A stretch of DNA of 35,208 bases from JBBSVE01 sp038233815 (GCA_038233815.1 JBBSVE010000010.1:1-35208), one strand, 5' to 3'. Shown: positions 1 to 7,670, counted from the stretch's first letter. A program made the numbers and translations. Notes: generated by a model not told the origin, from the letters alone.

Positions 1-208
1 ACAGCGATCGCAAGCTTCGCGCTCGGTGCTGAGCGAGGCGTTCGGATTAATCCAAAGACGGTTGCCAAGTGGCGGAAGCGGGCGGCGGTCGAGGACATGA
101 AGGCTGGCCCGAAAGAGCCGCGATCTACGGTGCTGACCGAGACCGAAGAAGCGGCGATCGTCGCATTCCGGCGTCATACGCTGCTGCCGCTGGAGTTCAA
201 ACGCCAGG

Positions 209-231
209 CAAACGATCCGGGTGATCGTTTG
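209..231. repeat. Palindromic insertion core, copy 1 (AAACGATC type)
   Basis: A perfect 9-bp inverted repeat (CAAACGATC / GATCGTTTG) with a 5-nt centre. Alignment of the flanking transposase codons (LLPLE ends at 195; the codons equivalent to family CLYALQP resume near 240) implies that about 44 nt, roughly 196-239, are foreign to the transposase. The inserted stretch reads NDPGDR in the forward direction. The same core recurs at 307-331 and 794-814. Confidence 0.85.
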
Positions 232-306
232 TGGGGAAAAACGGTCTCCAAGCCCGTCAGCCGTCTATCCCGCACCTGACGCGGTCGGCGCTTCATCTTT
301 CGTCGG

Positions 307-331
307 GAAAACGATTCACCGGATCGTTTTC
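307..331. repeat. Palindromic insertion core, copy 2 (AAACGATC type)
   Basis: A 9-bp perfect inverted repeat (GAAAACGAT / ATCGTTTTC) around a 7-nt centre. It sits between transposase codons for TRSALH (ending 296) and LQRRGIS (starting 345), where the family has only two residues, so about 42 nt are extra. The insertion keeps the frame. Read on the minus strand it contains ENDPVNRF, similar to the NDPxDRF reading of the other two copies. Confidence 0.85.
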
Positions 332-440
332 TGTCCCTCTTCAACTGCAGCGACGCGGCATATCGCGTCTGCCAGATGTCGAAGGGGACAAGCCGAGGCG
401 TCAAAAGTTCAGGCGCTGCCCAATTGGATTCTTTCACATT

Positions 441-455
441 CACTGCCCGGCAGTG
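441..455. repeat. Unrelated palindromic insertion core in the transposase
   Basis: A 15-nt palindrome with 7-bp arms (CACTGCC / GGCAGTG) begins a 37-nt stretch (441-477) that separates transposase residues PIGFFHI (to 440) from DIAEVQT (from 478), which are contiguous in the family. It shifts the frame by one. The sequence does not resemble the AAACGATC copies. It is followed by a second small repeat, TGCATG. Confidence 0.6.
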
Positions 456-793
456 CATGTCTGCATGCACGAGAGGGGATATTGCCGAGGTTCAGACGGC
501 TGGGGGCAAGCTTTGCCCCTTCGTTGGCACCTCACGCAGCAGCACGTTCGCCGTGACCCAACGCGTTGAAAAGGCTGATGGGCGCACCGCTTGGGCGTTC
601 CCGCAGCACAGGCTCGACACTGTGCCCTATCAGGTCCACACCCTTCTCACCGACGGGCATCCAGTTCGCCGATCAGCCTCGGAACCGGAACGCCATCTAT
701 TCCCGGCCAATGCAATTGACGTGATCTGCGGGGCCAATGGAACCGAGCACCGGCTCACCAAGCCCAACCACCCTTGAAGTTGCGAGGATCAAA

Positions 794-814
794 AAACGAT
801 CCGGGGGATCGTTT
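794..814. repeat. Palindromic insertion core, copy 3 (AAACGATC type)
   Basis: A 9-bp perfect inverted repeat (AAACGATCC / GGATCGTTT) with a 3-nt centre. It lies between codons for HRLTKPNHP (ending 774) and GQVERMN (from 826), where the family has WTN, so about 42 nt are extra. The insertion introduces a TGA at 775-777. On the minus strand the 42 nt read as the uninterrupted peptide GNDPPDRFLILATS. Confidence 0.85.
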
Positions 815-1057
815 CCCCGAGCACCGGTCAGGTCGAGCGGATGAACCGCAGGATCAAGGAGGCCGCGGTCAAGCGCTTCCGTAATGAGGGCCATGATCAG
901 TTGCGCACGCACCTTGCTGACGTCCTGAGCCTAAAACTTCGCCCGCAGGCTCAAGATCCTCAGTGGCCTCACCCCATACGAATACACCGGCAAAATCCGG
1001 TCATCAGAGCCGGACCGATTCATCCTCAACCCGATCCACCAGATGCCGGGACTGAAT

Positions 1058-1490
1058 GACCAGGGTCCGCACCACGCAATCGAGACGCCGCCGTGGCTCG
1101 CCCGGATACAAGAGTTTTGCGGGAGCTATCCGGTCGTCCGCATTGGGGTAGGGATGCCGAGCGGCGGGCGGTGGGGCCGCTAAGACCCCCCGCCGCCCCG
1201 GGCGCTGACGCTGATGGCGATCCGCGCGCGGGGGCGCAAGATCGAGGCGTTCCGCATCACTGCCGACCCTAAGGGTGTCACCTTCGATACGGCCCGGGGG
1301 GATGCTGTCGGCGATCCCTTGGGGATCTGGGAGGGGCGGGCGGCGCATCGTCTGGCACCACCACTTGCCGGACGGCGCGGACCGGCTCGACGTGGCCTGC
1401 GACCTGATCGACCGGCTCGCACCCCGAGACCCCCTCCGAAGCCGCTGTCGTTTGCGCCGGGCGCGGTTCCGCACTAGCGTCCGCCGGTGC
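1058..1490 (+). other. No intact gene; possible frame-broken coding remnant
   Basis: This stretch lacks any complete gene I can support. Frame 1 (1214-1330) reads IEAFRITADPKGVTFDTARG and frame 3 takes over near 1345 with RIVWHHHLPDGADRLDVAC and a few more residues. The two together look like one protein segment split by a frameshift. I do not recognise the family. Codon use is GC-rich like the neighbours. It could be the tail of a gene disrupted when the IS element arrived, or chance open frames in GC-rich DNA. Confidence 0.35.
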
Positions 1491-1506
1491 AATGCGGGGA
1501 GACATC

Positions 1507-2595
1507 ATGGCGTGGGGTATCATCGGGTCAATGCTGCCCCATTTGATCGTTTGGGCTCTGGCCGCCCTCATCCTCGTCGTGACCGTCCTGCCGCTGTTGG
1601 ATACGACCGTCTGGTGGATCCGGGTGATGGACTTCCCGCGCCTCCAGATCGCTATCGCGGGCGCCGTCGTTCTGGCGGGCGCGCTGGCCCTGTCGGGTCC
1701 GACGCGGGTGGTGATCCCGGTCCTGATGGCCATCGCCTGCGGCTATCACCTCTGGCGGATATCCCCCTACACGATCTTCGCCCCAGTGGAGATGACGCTG
1801 GCCCCCGAAGGCCCGCATACGGTCCGCATCCTGTCCTCCAACGTCCTGATGGAAAACGACCGCCACGACCTTCTGCGCGCCGTCATCGACCGGGTCGATC
1901 CCGACATCCTTCTGCTGATGGAAACGGACGAGACATGGATCGCCGCGATGGAGCCTGTGCTCGACCGCTATTCCACCATACTGCGCGAACCGATGGACAA
2001 TCACTACGGGATGCTCTTCGCCACGCGGCTGCCGGTCGACGATGCGCGGATCGTGCGCCTGACAAACAGCGACACGCCTTCGGTCTTTGCCGCGCTCCGC
2101 GCCCCGGATGGAACCCGGTTCCGCTTTGTTGGCCTCCATCCGCGCCCGCCGGTTCCGGGGCAGAGCACCGAAGAACGCGACGCGCAGATCCACTATGCCG
2201 CCCGGTTTGCAAGCCGGTCAGGCACGCCGATGGTCGTGACCGGCGATTTCAACGACGTCGCATGGTCGGACACGTCGCGGACCTTCAAACATGTCGGGCG
2301 CTACCTCGACCCGAGGATCGGGCGCGGGTTCTTCGCGAGCTTCGACGCCAACCGACCCTATCTGCGCTTTCCCATCGACCAGCTCTTCGTCACCGCGGAC
2401 GCAGCGGTCGTCTCGATCGAGCGGCAGGGCCACATCGGATCGGATCACTTCCCGATGGCAGCGACGATCAGCCTTGATTCCGCGACCGCCGCACGGCTTA
2501 ACGGAACACCCCGGCCCGTGTCGGAGGAGGAACAGCGACGCATCGACGCCTCCGTGGCGCGGACGCGCGAATCGCTTGGCCACGCGAAGTTCTAG
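1507..2595 (+). CDS. Membrane-anchored endonuclease/exonuclease/phosphatase (EEP) family protein
   Basis: A 362-residue protein. The first 90 residues hold hydrophobic segments that place it in the inner membrane, and an EEP hydrolase domain of the DNase I/AP-endonuclease/sphingomyelinase fold follows. The active-site set is visible: Asn112 (SSNV), Glu139 (LLMETDE, metal), His211 (GLHPRPP), Asp247 and Asn249 (TGDFND), and Asp313-His314 (GSDHFP). The family cleaves phosphodiester bonds; the substrate (nucleic acid, phospholipid or other) cannot be read from the sequence, and the membrane anchor argues for an envelope substrate. I chose ATG 1507 because GGGGA lies 6 nt upstream. An in-frame ATG at 1492 would add five residues but has no ribosome-binding site. 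The gene stands alone, between the IS remnant and the LOV kinase. Confidence 0.85.
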   Translation: MAWGIIGSMLPHLIVWALAALILVVTVLPLLDTTVWWIRVMDFPRLQIAIAGAVVLAGALALSGPTRVVIPVLMAIACGYHLWRISPYTIFAPVEMTLAPEGPHTVRILSSNVLMENDRHDLLRAVIDRVDPDILLLMETDETWIAAMEPVLDRYSTILREPMDNHYGMLFATRLPVDDARIVRLTNSDTPSVFAALRAPDGTRFRFVGLHPRPPVPGQSTEERDAQIHYAARFASRSGTPMVVTGDFNDVAWSDTSRTFKHVGRYLDPRIGRGFFASFDANRPYLRFPIDQLFVTADAAVVSIERQGHIGSDHFPMAATISLDSATAARLNGTPRPVSEEEQRRIDASVARTRESLGHAKF

Positions 2596-2742
2596 GACCG
2601 CCGCCGAGGCTTCGGCCGAAACGGCGATACGGACGCGCCATAGCGTACCAAATGCCAGCCGGACGCCCGATCCGTGTTGAACCGCAGTATTTTCTTTCTT
2701 ATTTCGGTAAGGAGCATCGACAGCCGTGATGAGACCCCGACC

Positions 2743-3777
2743 GTGACGCAAGAAACCGGCCCACCACACCTGCCCCGGGGGCTCTCGGAACAGACGCTCC
2801 TGTCCATTCCCTTCGCGCTGTGCCTGTCCGATCCGCGCCAGACGGACAACCCGATCGTCTACGTCAACCGCGCCTTCACGCGACTGACAGGATACGAGGC
2901 CTCCGCCGTGCTGGGACGCAACTGCCGGTTCCTTCAGGGGCCGGGCACGGACCGCGAAGACGTCGCGCGCCTTCGCAAGGGTATCGAGGCGAACGAGGAA
3001 TTCGCCATCGACCTTCTGAACTACCGCGCCGACGGGACGACGTTCAAGAACCGGCTGATGATCACGCCGCTCTATGAGGATGGCGCGGTGGGGTCCGCGG
3101 AGGGGCCCGCCTTCTTTCTGGGCGTGCAGACGCACAATTCGCTGCGCACCGCGGACGAGGACAGGATGACGCAGCTCGACGAGCAGCTGCGCGAGCTTCA
3201 GCACCGGGTGAAAAACCACCTGAGCATGATCCTCGCGATGGTCCGGCTGGAGGCGCGCACCGGCGATCCCGCGCAGGCGATCAAGGTTCTTGCCCGCCGG
3301 GTGGAGACGCTGAGCGTGCTTTACGACCAACTCTCGGGTGGGCGGGCCGCCGCGGCCGGGGAGGCGGTGCCGCTGGGCAGCTATCTGGGCCGGATCTGTG
3401 CCGCGACGCAGGATCTGACCGACCCCGGCTCGGTCCGCGTCAATGTCGACATGGGGGAGATCGACGTGCCCGTGGATGCGGCGGGGCAGATCGGCCTGAT
3501 CCTGTCGGAGGTGCTGAACAATTCCCTGAAGCACGCTTTCCCGGACGGGCGGCGTGGCGAGATCCGTGTCTCGCTCCGCGCGTCCGGCGAGGATGTCGTG
3601 CTCTCGGTGGCGGACGACGGCGTGGGGTTCCACGGCCATCAGTGGCCCCGCGCCGGTAGCCTCGGGGGGCGCATCGTGGCGCAGCTGATCGAGCGGATCG
3701 GCGGCCATCTCGACGTTCGGGACGAGGATGGCATCACCGTCACCCTGACGATGGCGCGCTCCGGCCTGACCGGCTGA
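2743..3777 (+). CDS. Blue-light LOV-domain sensor histidine kinase (HisKA_2/HWE type)
   Basis: A 344-residue soluble sensor kinase. Residues about 20-135 form a PAS/LOV domain with the flavin-binding motif GRNCRFLQG. Cys61 is the residue that forms the photo-adduct with FMN in this family. A short linker leads to the phosphoacceptor region LQHRVKNHL (His154) of the HisKA_2/HWE class, then an ATPase domain with the N-box SEVLNNSLKHAF (Asn259/Asn260) and ADDGVGF (Asp291/Asp292). It should autophosphorylate in response to blue light. No response regulator lies beside it. Start choice is uncertain: GTG 2674 would add 23 residues encoded by unusually AT-rich codons. GTG 2743 gives a typical length but has no adjacent ribosome-binding site; its first bases overlap the stop of a five-codon ORF (see findings). 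Confidence 0.9.
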   Translation: MTQETGPPHLPRGLSEQTLLSIPFALCLSDPRQTDNPIVYVNRAFTRLTGYEASAVLGRNCRFLQGPGTDREDVARLRKGIEANEEFAIDLLNYRADGTTFKNRLMITPLYEDGAVGSAEGPAFFLGVQTHNSLRTADEDRMTQLDEQLRELQHRVKNHLSMILAMVRLEARTGDPAQAIKVLARRVETLSVLYDQLSGGRAAAAGEAVPLGSYLGRICAATQDLTDPGSVRVNVDMGEIDVPVDAAGQIGLILSEVLNNSLKHAFPDGRRGEIRVSLRASGEDVVLSVADDGVGFHGHQWPRAGSLGGRIVAQLIERIGGHLDVRDEDGITVTLTMARSGLTG

Positions 3778-3792
3778 CGGAGGCGCTAACCC

Positions 3793-3903
3793 TCACCCGA
3801 TTGCGAACCGGATCGCCATGGCGACGATCCCCAGCGCCAGGATCGACGCGGCCCAGAGGAGCGCGAACCACAGAAGACGGCGCACCATGGGTGAGAGCCG
3901 CAT
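3793..3903 (-). CDS. DUF2474 family small membrane subunit of cytochrome bd (CydX-like position)
   Basis: A 36-residue protein with a basic N-terminus (MRLSPMVRRLLW) and one transmembrane helix (LWFALLWAASILALGIVAMA). It directly follows cydB: the cydB stop TGA and this ATG share one base (TGATG). Size, single helix and position match the DUF2474 proteins that accompany CIO-type cytochrome bd in alphaproteobacteria, and are comparable to CydX of enterobacteria, which stabilises the oxidase haems. Function here is inferred from position. The gene ends 15 bp from the stop of the convergent LOV kinase. Confidence 0.85.
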   Translation of the reverse strand: MRLSPMVRRLLWFALLWAASILALGIVAMAIRFAIG

Positions 3904-4910
3904 CAGTGATATCCGTCCTCGGGCCGAACCTTTCCGCGAAACACCCAGTAGGCATAGATTGTGTAGGCGAGGATCAGCGGCACCAGCACGACCGTTCCCA
4001 CCAGCGCGAAGGCGAGGCTCTTGGGCGGGGCGGCGGCCTCCATGATGGTGAGGGACGGCGGCACGATATGGGGATAGAAGCTGATCCCGATGCCAAGAAA
4101 GCACAGAAGGAACAGCGACAACGCGGTGGCGAACGGCACCCAGTCCCGCGTTCCGCGCAGGCCGGTGAACATGAAGTATGTCGTGACCAGCAGGAGTGCG
4201 GGAACCGCGACCGACAGGAACACGCCCGGAAAGGCGAACCAGCGATCGAAGTAGTCGCCGTTGAGGAAGGGGGTGAGCAGGCTCACCGCACCGATGGCAC
4301 CCAGCGTCGCGATGCCCAGAAGGAACGCATAGCCCTTCATCTGCGTCTGGAGCGCGCCGGTCGTGCGCCAGATCAGCCAAGTCGAGCCCAGAAGCGCGTA
4401 GCCGATAACCACCGCCAGCCCCGTCAGCACGGAAAACGGGGTCAGCCAGTCCCACCAGCCACCGGAATAGGCGCGCCCGGTGATCTCGATCCCCTGCACC
4501 AGCGCGCCGAGGGACACGCCCTGCATGAAGGCGGCCACGGTGGAGCCGCCGAAGAAGGCGACGTCCCAGAGCGGGCGCCAGCGTTCCCCGCGCCAGCGAT
4601 ACTCGAACGCGACACCGCGAAAGACCAGCGCCAGGAGCATCAGGATGATCGGCATGTAGAGCGCCGTCATCACGACCGAATAGGCCAGCGGGAACACCGC
4701 GAACAGGCCCCCGCCGCCAAGGATCAGCCATGTCTCGTTGCCGTCCCAGACCGGGGCCACAGTGTTCATCATGACGTTGCGATCCTCGTGCGACCGCCCG
4801 AACGGGAACAGGATGCCGATCCCCAGATCGAAGCCGTCGAGCACGACGTAGGTCAGGACCGCAAAGGCAATGATCCCGGCCCAGATGAACGGCAGGTCCA
4901 GCGCCATCAT
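3903..4910 (-). CDS. cydB: Cytochrome bd ubiquinol oxidase subunit II
   Basis: A 335-residue, multi-spanning membrane protein with about eight to nine helices. The start reads LPFIWAGIIAFAVLTYVVLDGFDLG, broken here as LPFIWAGIIAF plus VVLDGFDLGIGILFPF, which is the family hallmark, followed by NTVAPVWDGNETWLI. With CydA it forms the quinol oxidase that reduces oxygen to water without pumping protons. The length and motifs fit the cyanide-insensitive (CIO) branch. Its ATG overlaps the cydA stop by 4 nt (ATGA), so translation is probably coupled. Confidence 0.95.
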   Translation of the reverse strand: MMALDLPFIWAGIIAFAVLTYVVLDGFDLGIGILFPFGRSHEDRNVMMNTVAPVWDGNETWLILGGGGLFAVFPLAYSVVMTALYMPIILMLLALVFRGVAFEYRWRGERWRPLWDVAFFGGSTVAAFMQGVSLGALVQGIEITGRAYSGGWWDWLTPFSVLTGLAVVIGYALLGSTWLIWRTTGALQTQMKGYAFLLGIATLGAIGAVSLLTPFLNGDYFDRWFAFPGVFLSVAVPALLLVTTYFMFTGLRGTRDWVPFATALSLFLLCFLGIGISFYPHIVPPSLTIMEAAAPPKSLAFALVGTVVLVPLILAYTIYAYWVFRGKVRPEDGYH

Positions 4911-6328
4911 GATACCGGCTCCGGGTCGGTGGCCGAATTGGCGCTGCCCACGATGGCCGTGGTCCGCATCGGTCCGTCGCGCAGTCCCAGCCGGTGCGTC
5001 GCGGGCGGCGTCCGCATCATCTGGAGGATATAAAGCGTGCCGGCCCCGAACACGAAGAAATAGACCACCACGAAGGCCAGAAGCGAGGCCGCCACCGCCG
5101 GCGCCGCGATGGGCGAGAGGCTGTCGGACGTCCGCAGCAATCCGTAGACGGTGAAGGGCTGGCGCCCCACCTCGGTCGTGATCCAGCCCGCGAGCACCGC
5201 GACAAAGCCCATCGGACCCATGACCACCGCGGCCCGGTGCAGCCAGTGATCGTCATAGAGCCCACCCCGCCAGCGCCGCCACAAGCTCCAGACCCCGATG
5301 CCGAGCATCGCAAAGCCGATGCTCACCATGATGCGGAACGACCAGAACACGATCGGCACGATCGGCCAATCCTCGCGCGGGATGGTGTCGAGCCCGGCCA
5401 AGGGCGCGTCGAGATCATGCTTCAGGATCAGGCTGGAGAGTTTGGGGATCTCCACCGCATAGTCGACCCGCTTTTCCGCCATGTTCGGCAGTCCGAACAG
5501 GATCAGCGGCGCCCCGTCGGGGTGGCTGTCGAAATGCCCCTCCATCGCCATGACCTTTGCGGGCTGATGCTCCAGCGTATTCAACCCGTGCGCGTCGCCG
5601 GCGAGGATCTGGATCGGCGCCACACACACCGCCATCCACATCGCCATCGAAAACATGCGCCGCGCGTTCGGATCGGTGCGTCGCTTCAGCAGGTGCCAGG
5701 CGCCGACGCCGCCCACCACGAACGCGACCGTGAGATAGGCCGCGAGGACCATGTGCACCAGACGGTAGGGGAAGGACGGGTTGAAGATGATCGCCCACCA
5801 GTCCTCGGGGACGAACTGGCCCACGGCATTCATCCCGAACCCCTGCGGCGTCTGCATCCAGGAGTTGACCGCGATGATCCATGTCGCCGAAAAAAGCGTG
5901 CCTACGGCCACCATCGCGGTGGCGAACATATGAAGTCTGTCGCCCACCCGTTCCCGCCCGAAGAGCATCACGCCGAGGAATCCCGCCTCGAGGAAGAAGG
6001 CCGACAACACTTCATAGGCCATCAGGGGCCCGAGCACCGGACCGGTCTTGTCGGAAAACACCGCCCAGTTGGTCCCGAACTGGTAGGACATGACGATGCC
6101 CGACACGACGCCCATGCCAAAGGCCACGGCGAAGATCTTCTTCCAGTAATCAAAGAGCGTGCGATAGACGGGGTCGTCAGTCCTGAGCCACATGGCGTTC
6201 AGGACGGCGAGAAAGCTCGCAAGGCCGATGGAGAACGCCGGAAAGATGATGTGGAACGAGATCGTGAAGGCGAACTGCATCCGCGCCAGATGCTCTGCGG
6301 TAATGGTGTCGAACATGTGCTGATGCAC
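4907..6328 (-). CDS. cydA: Cytochrome bd ubiquinol oxidase subunit I (CIO type)
   Basis: A 473-residue haem-bearing subunit. His26 in SFHIIFPAFSIG is the high-spin haem ligand position and His192 in YRLVHMVLAAYL fits the b558 ligand. The motif GRQPF occurs late in the protein where E. coli has GRQPW. The quinol-binding Q-loop is short, as in cyanide-insensitive oxidases. The enzyme oxidises ubiquinol and reduces oxygen with high affinity, and is useful under microaerobic or respiratory-inhibitor stress. The reading starts at GTG 6328. An ATG four codons later (6316) is an alternative, because the purine-rich GGGAAAGG is only about 1 nt from the GTG and about 12 nt from the ATG. Confidence 0.95.
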   Translation of the reverse strand: MHQHMFDTITAEHLARMQFAFTISFHIIFPAFSIGLASFLAVLNAMWLRTDDPVYRTLFDYWKKIFAVAFGMGVVSGIVMSYQFGTNWAVFSDKTGPVLGPLMAYEVLSAFFLEAGFLGVMLFGRERVGDRLHMFATAMVAVGTLFSATWIIAVNSWMQTPQGFGMNAVGQFVPEDWWAIIFNPSFPYRLVHMVLAAYLTVAFVVGGVGAWHLLKRRTDPNARRMFSMAMWMAVCVAPIQILAGDAHGLNTLEHQPAKVMAMEGHFDSHPDGAPLILFGLPNMAEKRVDYAVEIPKLSSLILKHDLDAPLAGLDTIPREDWPIVPIVFWSFRIMVSIGFAMLGIGVWSLWRRWRGGLYDDHWLHRAAVVMGPMGFVAVLAGWITTEVGRQPFTVYGLLRTSDSLSPIAAPAVAASLLAFVVVYFFVFGAGTLYILQMMRTPPATHRLGLRDGPMRTTAIVGSANSATDPEPVS

Positions 6329-6387
6329 CCTTTCCCGTTGACCGGTGTGGCGTGATCGCGGCCACCCTGCCTTACCGTCCTATCTAG

Positions 6388-6401
6388 GCGACCCGCGCCG
6401 C
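6388..6401 (-). promoter_or_regulatory. Candidate RegA/PrrA-like site upstream of cydA
   Basis: The 175-bp divergent intergenic region 6329-6503 must contain the promoters of cydAB and the DUF3095 gene. On the minus strand it has GCGGC, 4 nt, GTCGC, which fits the loose inverted GCGNC/GNCGC pattern described for the redox regulator PrrA/RegA of Rhodobacter relatives. In GC-rich DNA this can arise by chance. I found no convincing FNR box (TTGAT-N4-ATCAA) here. Confidence 0.25.
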
Positions 6402-6503
6402 TATGGAAGCGGTCCGGCGACGGCACGGTGTCACACGCATCGCGCCGAGGTGACAGGCAGCACCGGCATCCCTAAGCTGGCGCAAACCGGTAAAGGACGC
6501 GCC

Positions 6504-7670
6504 ATGACCGACGCCGCGACGTTCCTCGACGCCCTTCCGGTCTTTTCCGAGTTCGAGGATGTCGCGAACCCGCGGCATTACAAGTCCCTCCCCGAAGGCT
6601 GGATGCTGGCCGTGGCCGATGTCGTGGCCTCGGGTGCTGCGATCGCGGCGGGGCGCTACAAGGTGGTCAACATGGCGGGCGCCGCGGTCATCACGGCGGT
6701 GCTGAACACGCTCGGCCGCGCGGACTATCCGTTCGCGTTCGGCGGCGACGGGGCGGTCGTCGCGGTGCCGCGGGAGACAGCGGAGGCCGTGCGGACGGCA
6801 CTCGCGGCGGTCGCGGCATGGGTTTCGGCCGACCTTGGCCTCACGCTGCGGGTGGCGCTGGTGCCGGTGGCCGACGCGCGGGCGGCGGGACGCGAGGTGG
6901 AGGTGGCACGGTTCCGAACCAGCGACGCGCTGACGTTCGCGATGTTTTCCGGCGGCGGCTCGGCCTGGGCGGAGGCGGAGATGAAGGCTGGCCGCTACGC
7001 CATTCCCCCCGCCCCGCCCGGAACGCAGCCCGACCTCGACGGGCTGTCGTGCCGATGGAGCCCGATGCGCGCCCGTCACGGCCACATCCTGTCGATCATC
7101 GCCGTCCCGACGGAGGGCGGCGACCCGCAGGCGTTCCGGTCCCTCGTGTCGGGGGTGGTGGCGCTCGCCAGCCGTCACGGCGCGGGCAATCCGTTGCCGG
7201 AAGAGGGCCCGCGCCCCGGTCTTTTTCCCGAAGGCTTTGGCACAGAGGTGCGCGCGCGGGCACCCAAGGGCGCGCGCTTCAAGGCCGGGGCGCAGGTCGC
7301 GTTCGAGATTGCGCTCAATTTCGTCCTCCACCGCACCGGGCTTTCCGTTGGGCGCTACAACGCGCGCGACTACGGACGGCAACTCGTGCGCAACACCGAT
7401 TTCCGCAAGTTCGACGATGGGCTGAAGATGACCGTCGACATTGACGCGGACGGGCAGGCGGCGATTGGGGCGCTGCTGGACCGGAACGAAGCGGCCGGGG
7501 TTTGCATCTTCGGCCTCCATGCGCAGGATACGGCGCTGGTGACATGCATCGTCCCCTCCGCCGTGGCGCGCGACCATATCCATTTCGTCGACGGCGGCAC
7601 CGGCGGCTATGCCGAGGCGGCCCTCCGCATCAAGGAAAAGATCGCCGACGCCGCCCTCAATTCGCCTTGA
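6504..7670 (+). CDS. DUF3095 family protein (possible nucleotide-cyclase relative)
   Basis: A 388-residue soluble protein matching DUF3095. It starts at ATG 6504 with AAAGGA 8 nt upstream. The recognisable segments are ADVVASGAAIAAGRYKVVNMAG, cited here as VVASGAAIAAGRYK and VVNMAGAAV, then YPFAFGGDGAVVAV (Gly80-Gly81-Asp82-Gly83) and the C-terminal GRQLVRNTDFRKFDDGLKM. Some members of the family carry an adenylate cyclase label in databases, but to my knowledge no activity has been shown. The GGDG stretch resembles the metal-binding turn of class III cyclases (GDG), which is suggestive only. It is the first of four co-directional genes (ABC protein, cNMP-binding protein, MBL hydrolase), 89 bp before the ABC gene. 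Confidence 0.8.
   Translation: MTDAATFLDALPVFSEFEDVANPRHYKSLPEGWMLAVADVVASGAAIAAGRYKVVNMAGAAVITAVLNTLGRADYPFAFGGDGAVVAVPRETAEAVRTALAAVAAWVSADLGLTLRVALVPVADARAAGREVEVARFRTSDALTFAMFSGGGSAWAEAEMKAGRYAIPPAPPGTQPDLDGLSCRWSPMRARHGHILSIIAVPTEGGDPQAFRSLVSGVVALASRHGAGNPLPEEGPRPGLFPEGFGTEVRARAPKGARFKAGAQVAFEIALNFVLHRTGLSVGRYNARDYGRQLVRNTDFRKFDDGLKMTVDIDADGQAAIGALLDRNEAAGVCIFGLHAQDTALVTCIVPSAVARDHIHFVDGGTGGYAEAALRIKEKIADAALNSP

Larger units (their letters stand above)
2..1057 (+). pseudogene. Decayed IS481-family transposase, truncated by the window edge
   Basis: Pieces of an IS481-type DDE transposase can be followed through all three forward frames. Frame 2 gives a helix-turn-helix start up to about base 46. 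Frame 1 (47-195) has INPKTVAKWRKR and then FRRHTLLPLE. Frame 3 (240-440) has PSIPHLTRSALH, LQRRGISRLPDVEGDKP and PIGFFHI. Frame 1 resumes at 478 with DIAEVQTAGGKL and HTLLTD. A 2-nt loss near 650 shifts to GIQFADQPRNRN, then HRLTKPNHP, VERMNRRIKEAAVKRF and, to about 1057, LTPYEY and ILNPIHQMPGLN. Four short insertions with palindromic cores (entered separately) and several indels break the frame, so no full-length product is possible. The order of motifs matches the family end to end, so this is one element in decay rather than several. I could not find its terminal inverted repeats; the left end lies outside the window. Confidence 0.9.

Noticed and set aside
1..1490. Complete insertion sequence with terminal inverted repeats and target duplication
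   Set aside because: The left end is outside the window and no matching right-end repeat was found after 1057. Only a decayed transposase is supported.
1275..2477. 400-codon plus-strand frame overlapping the EEP gene
   Set aside because: Past about 1440 it is out of frame with the EEP domain and shows no family features.
2218..3708. 496-codon open frame on the minus strand across the EEP and LOV kinase genes
   Set aside because: The sequence is a low-complexity shadow without any family motif. Both plus-strand genes have complete active sites.
6329..6503. Possible FNR/CRP box upstream of cydA
   Set aside because: No TTGAT-N4-ATCAA or TGTGA-N6-TCACA was present. The GTGTCACAC and GTGACA segments near 6429-6455 do not form a spaced dyad.
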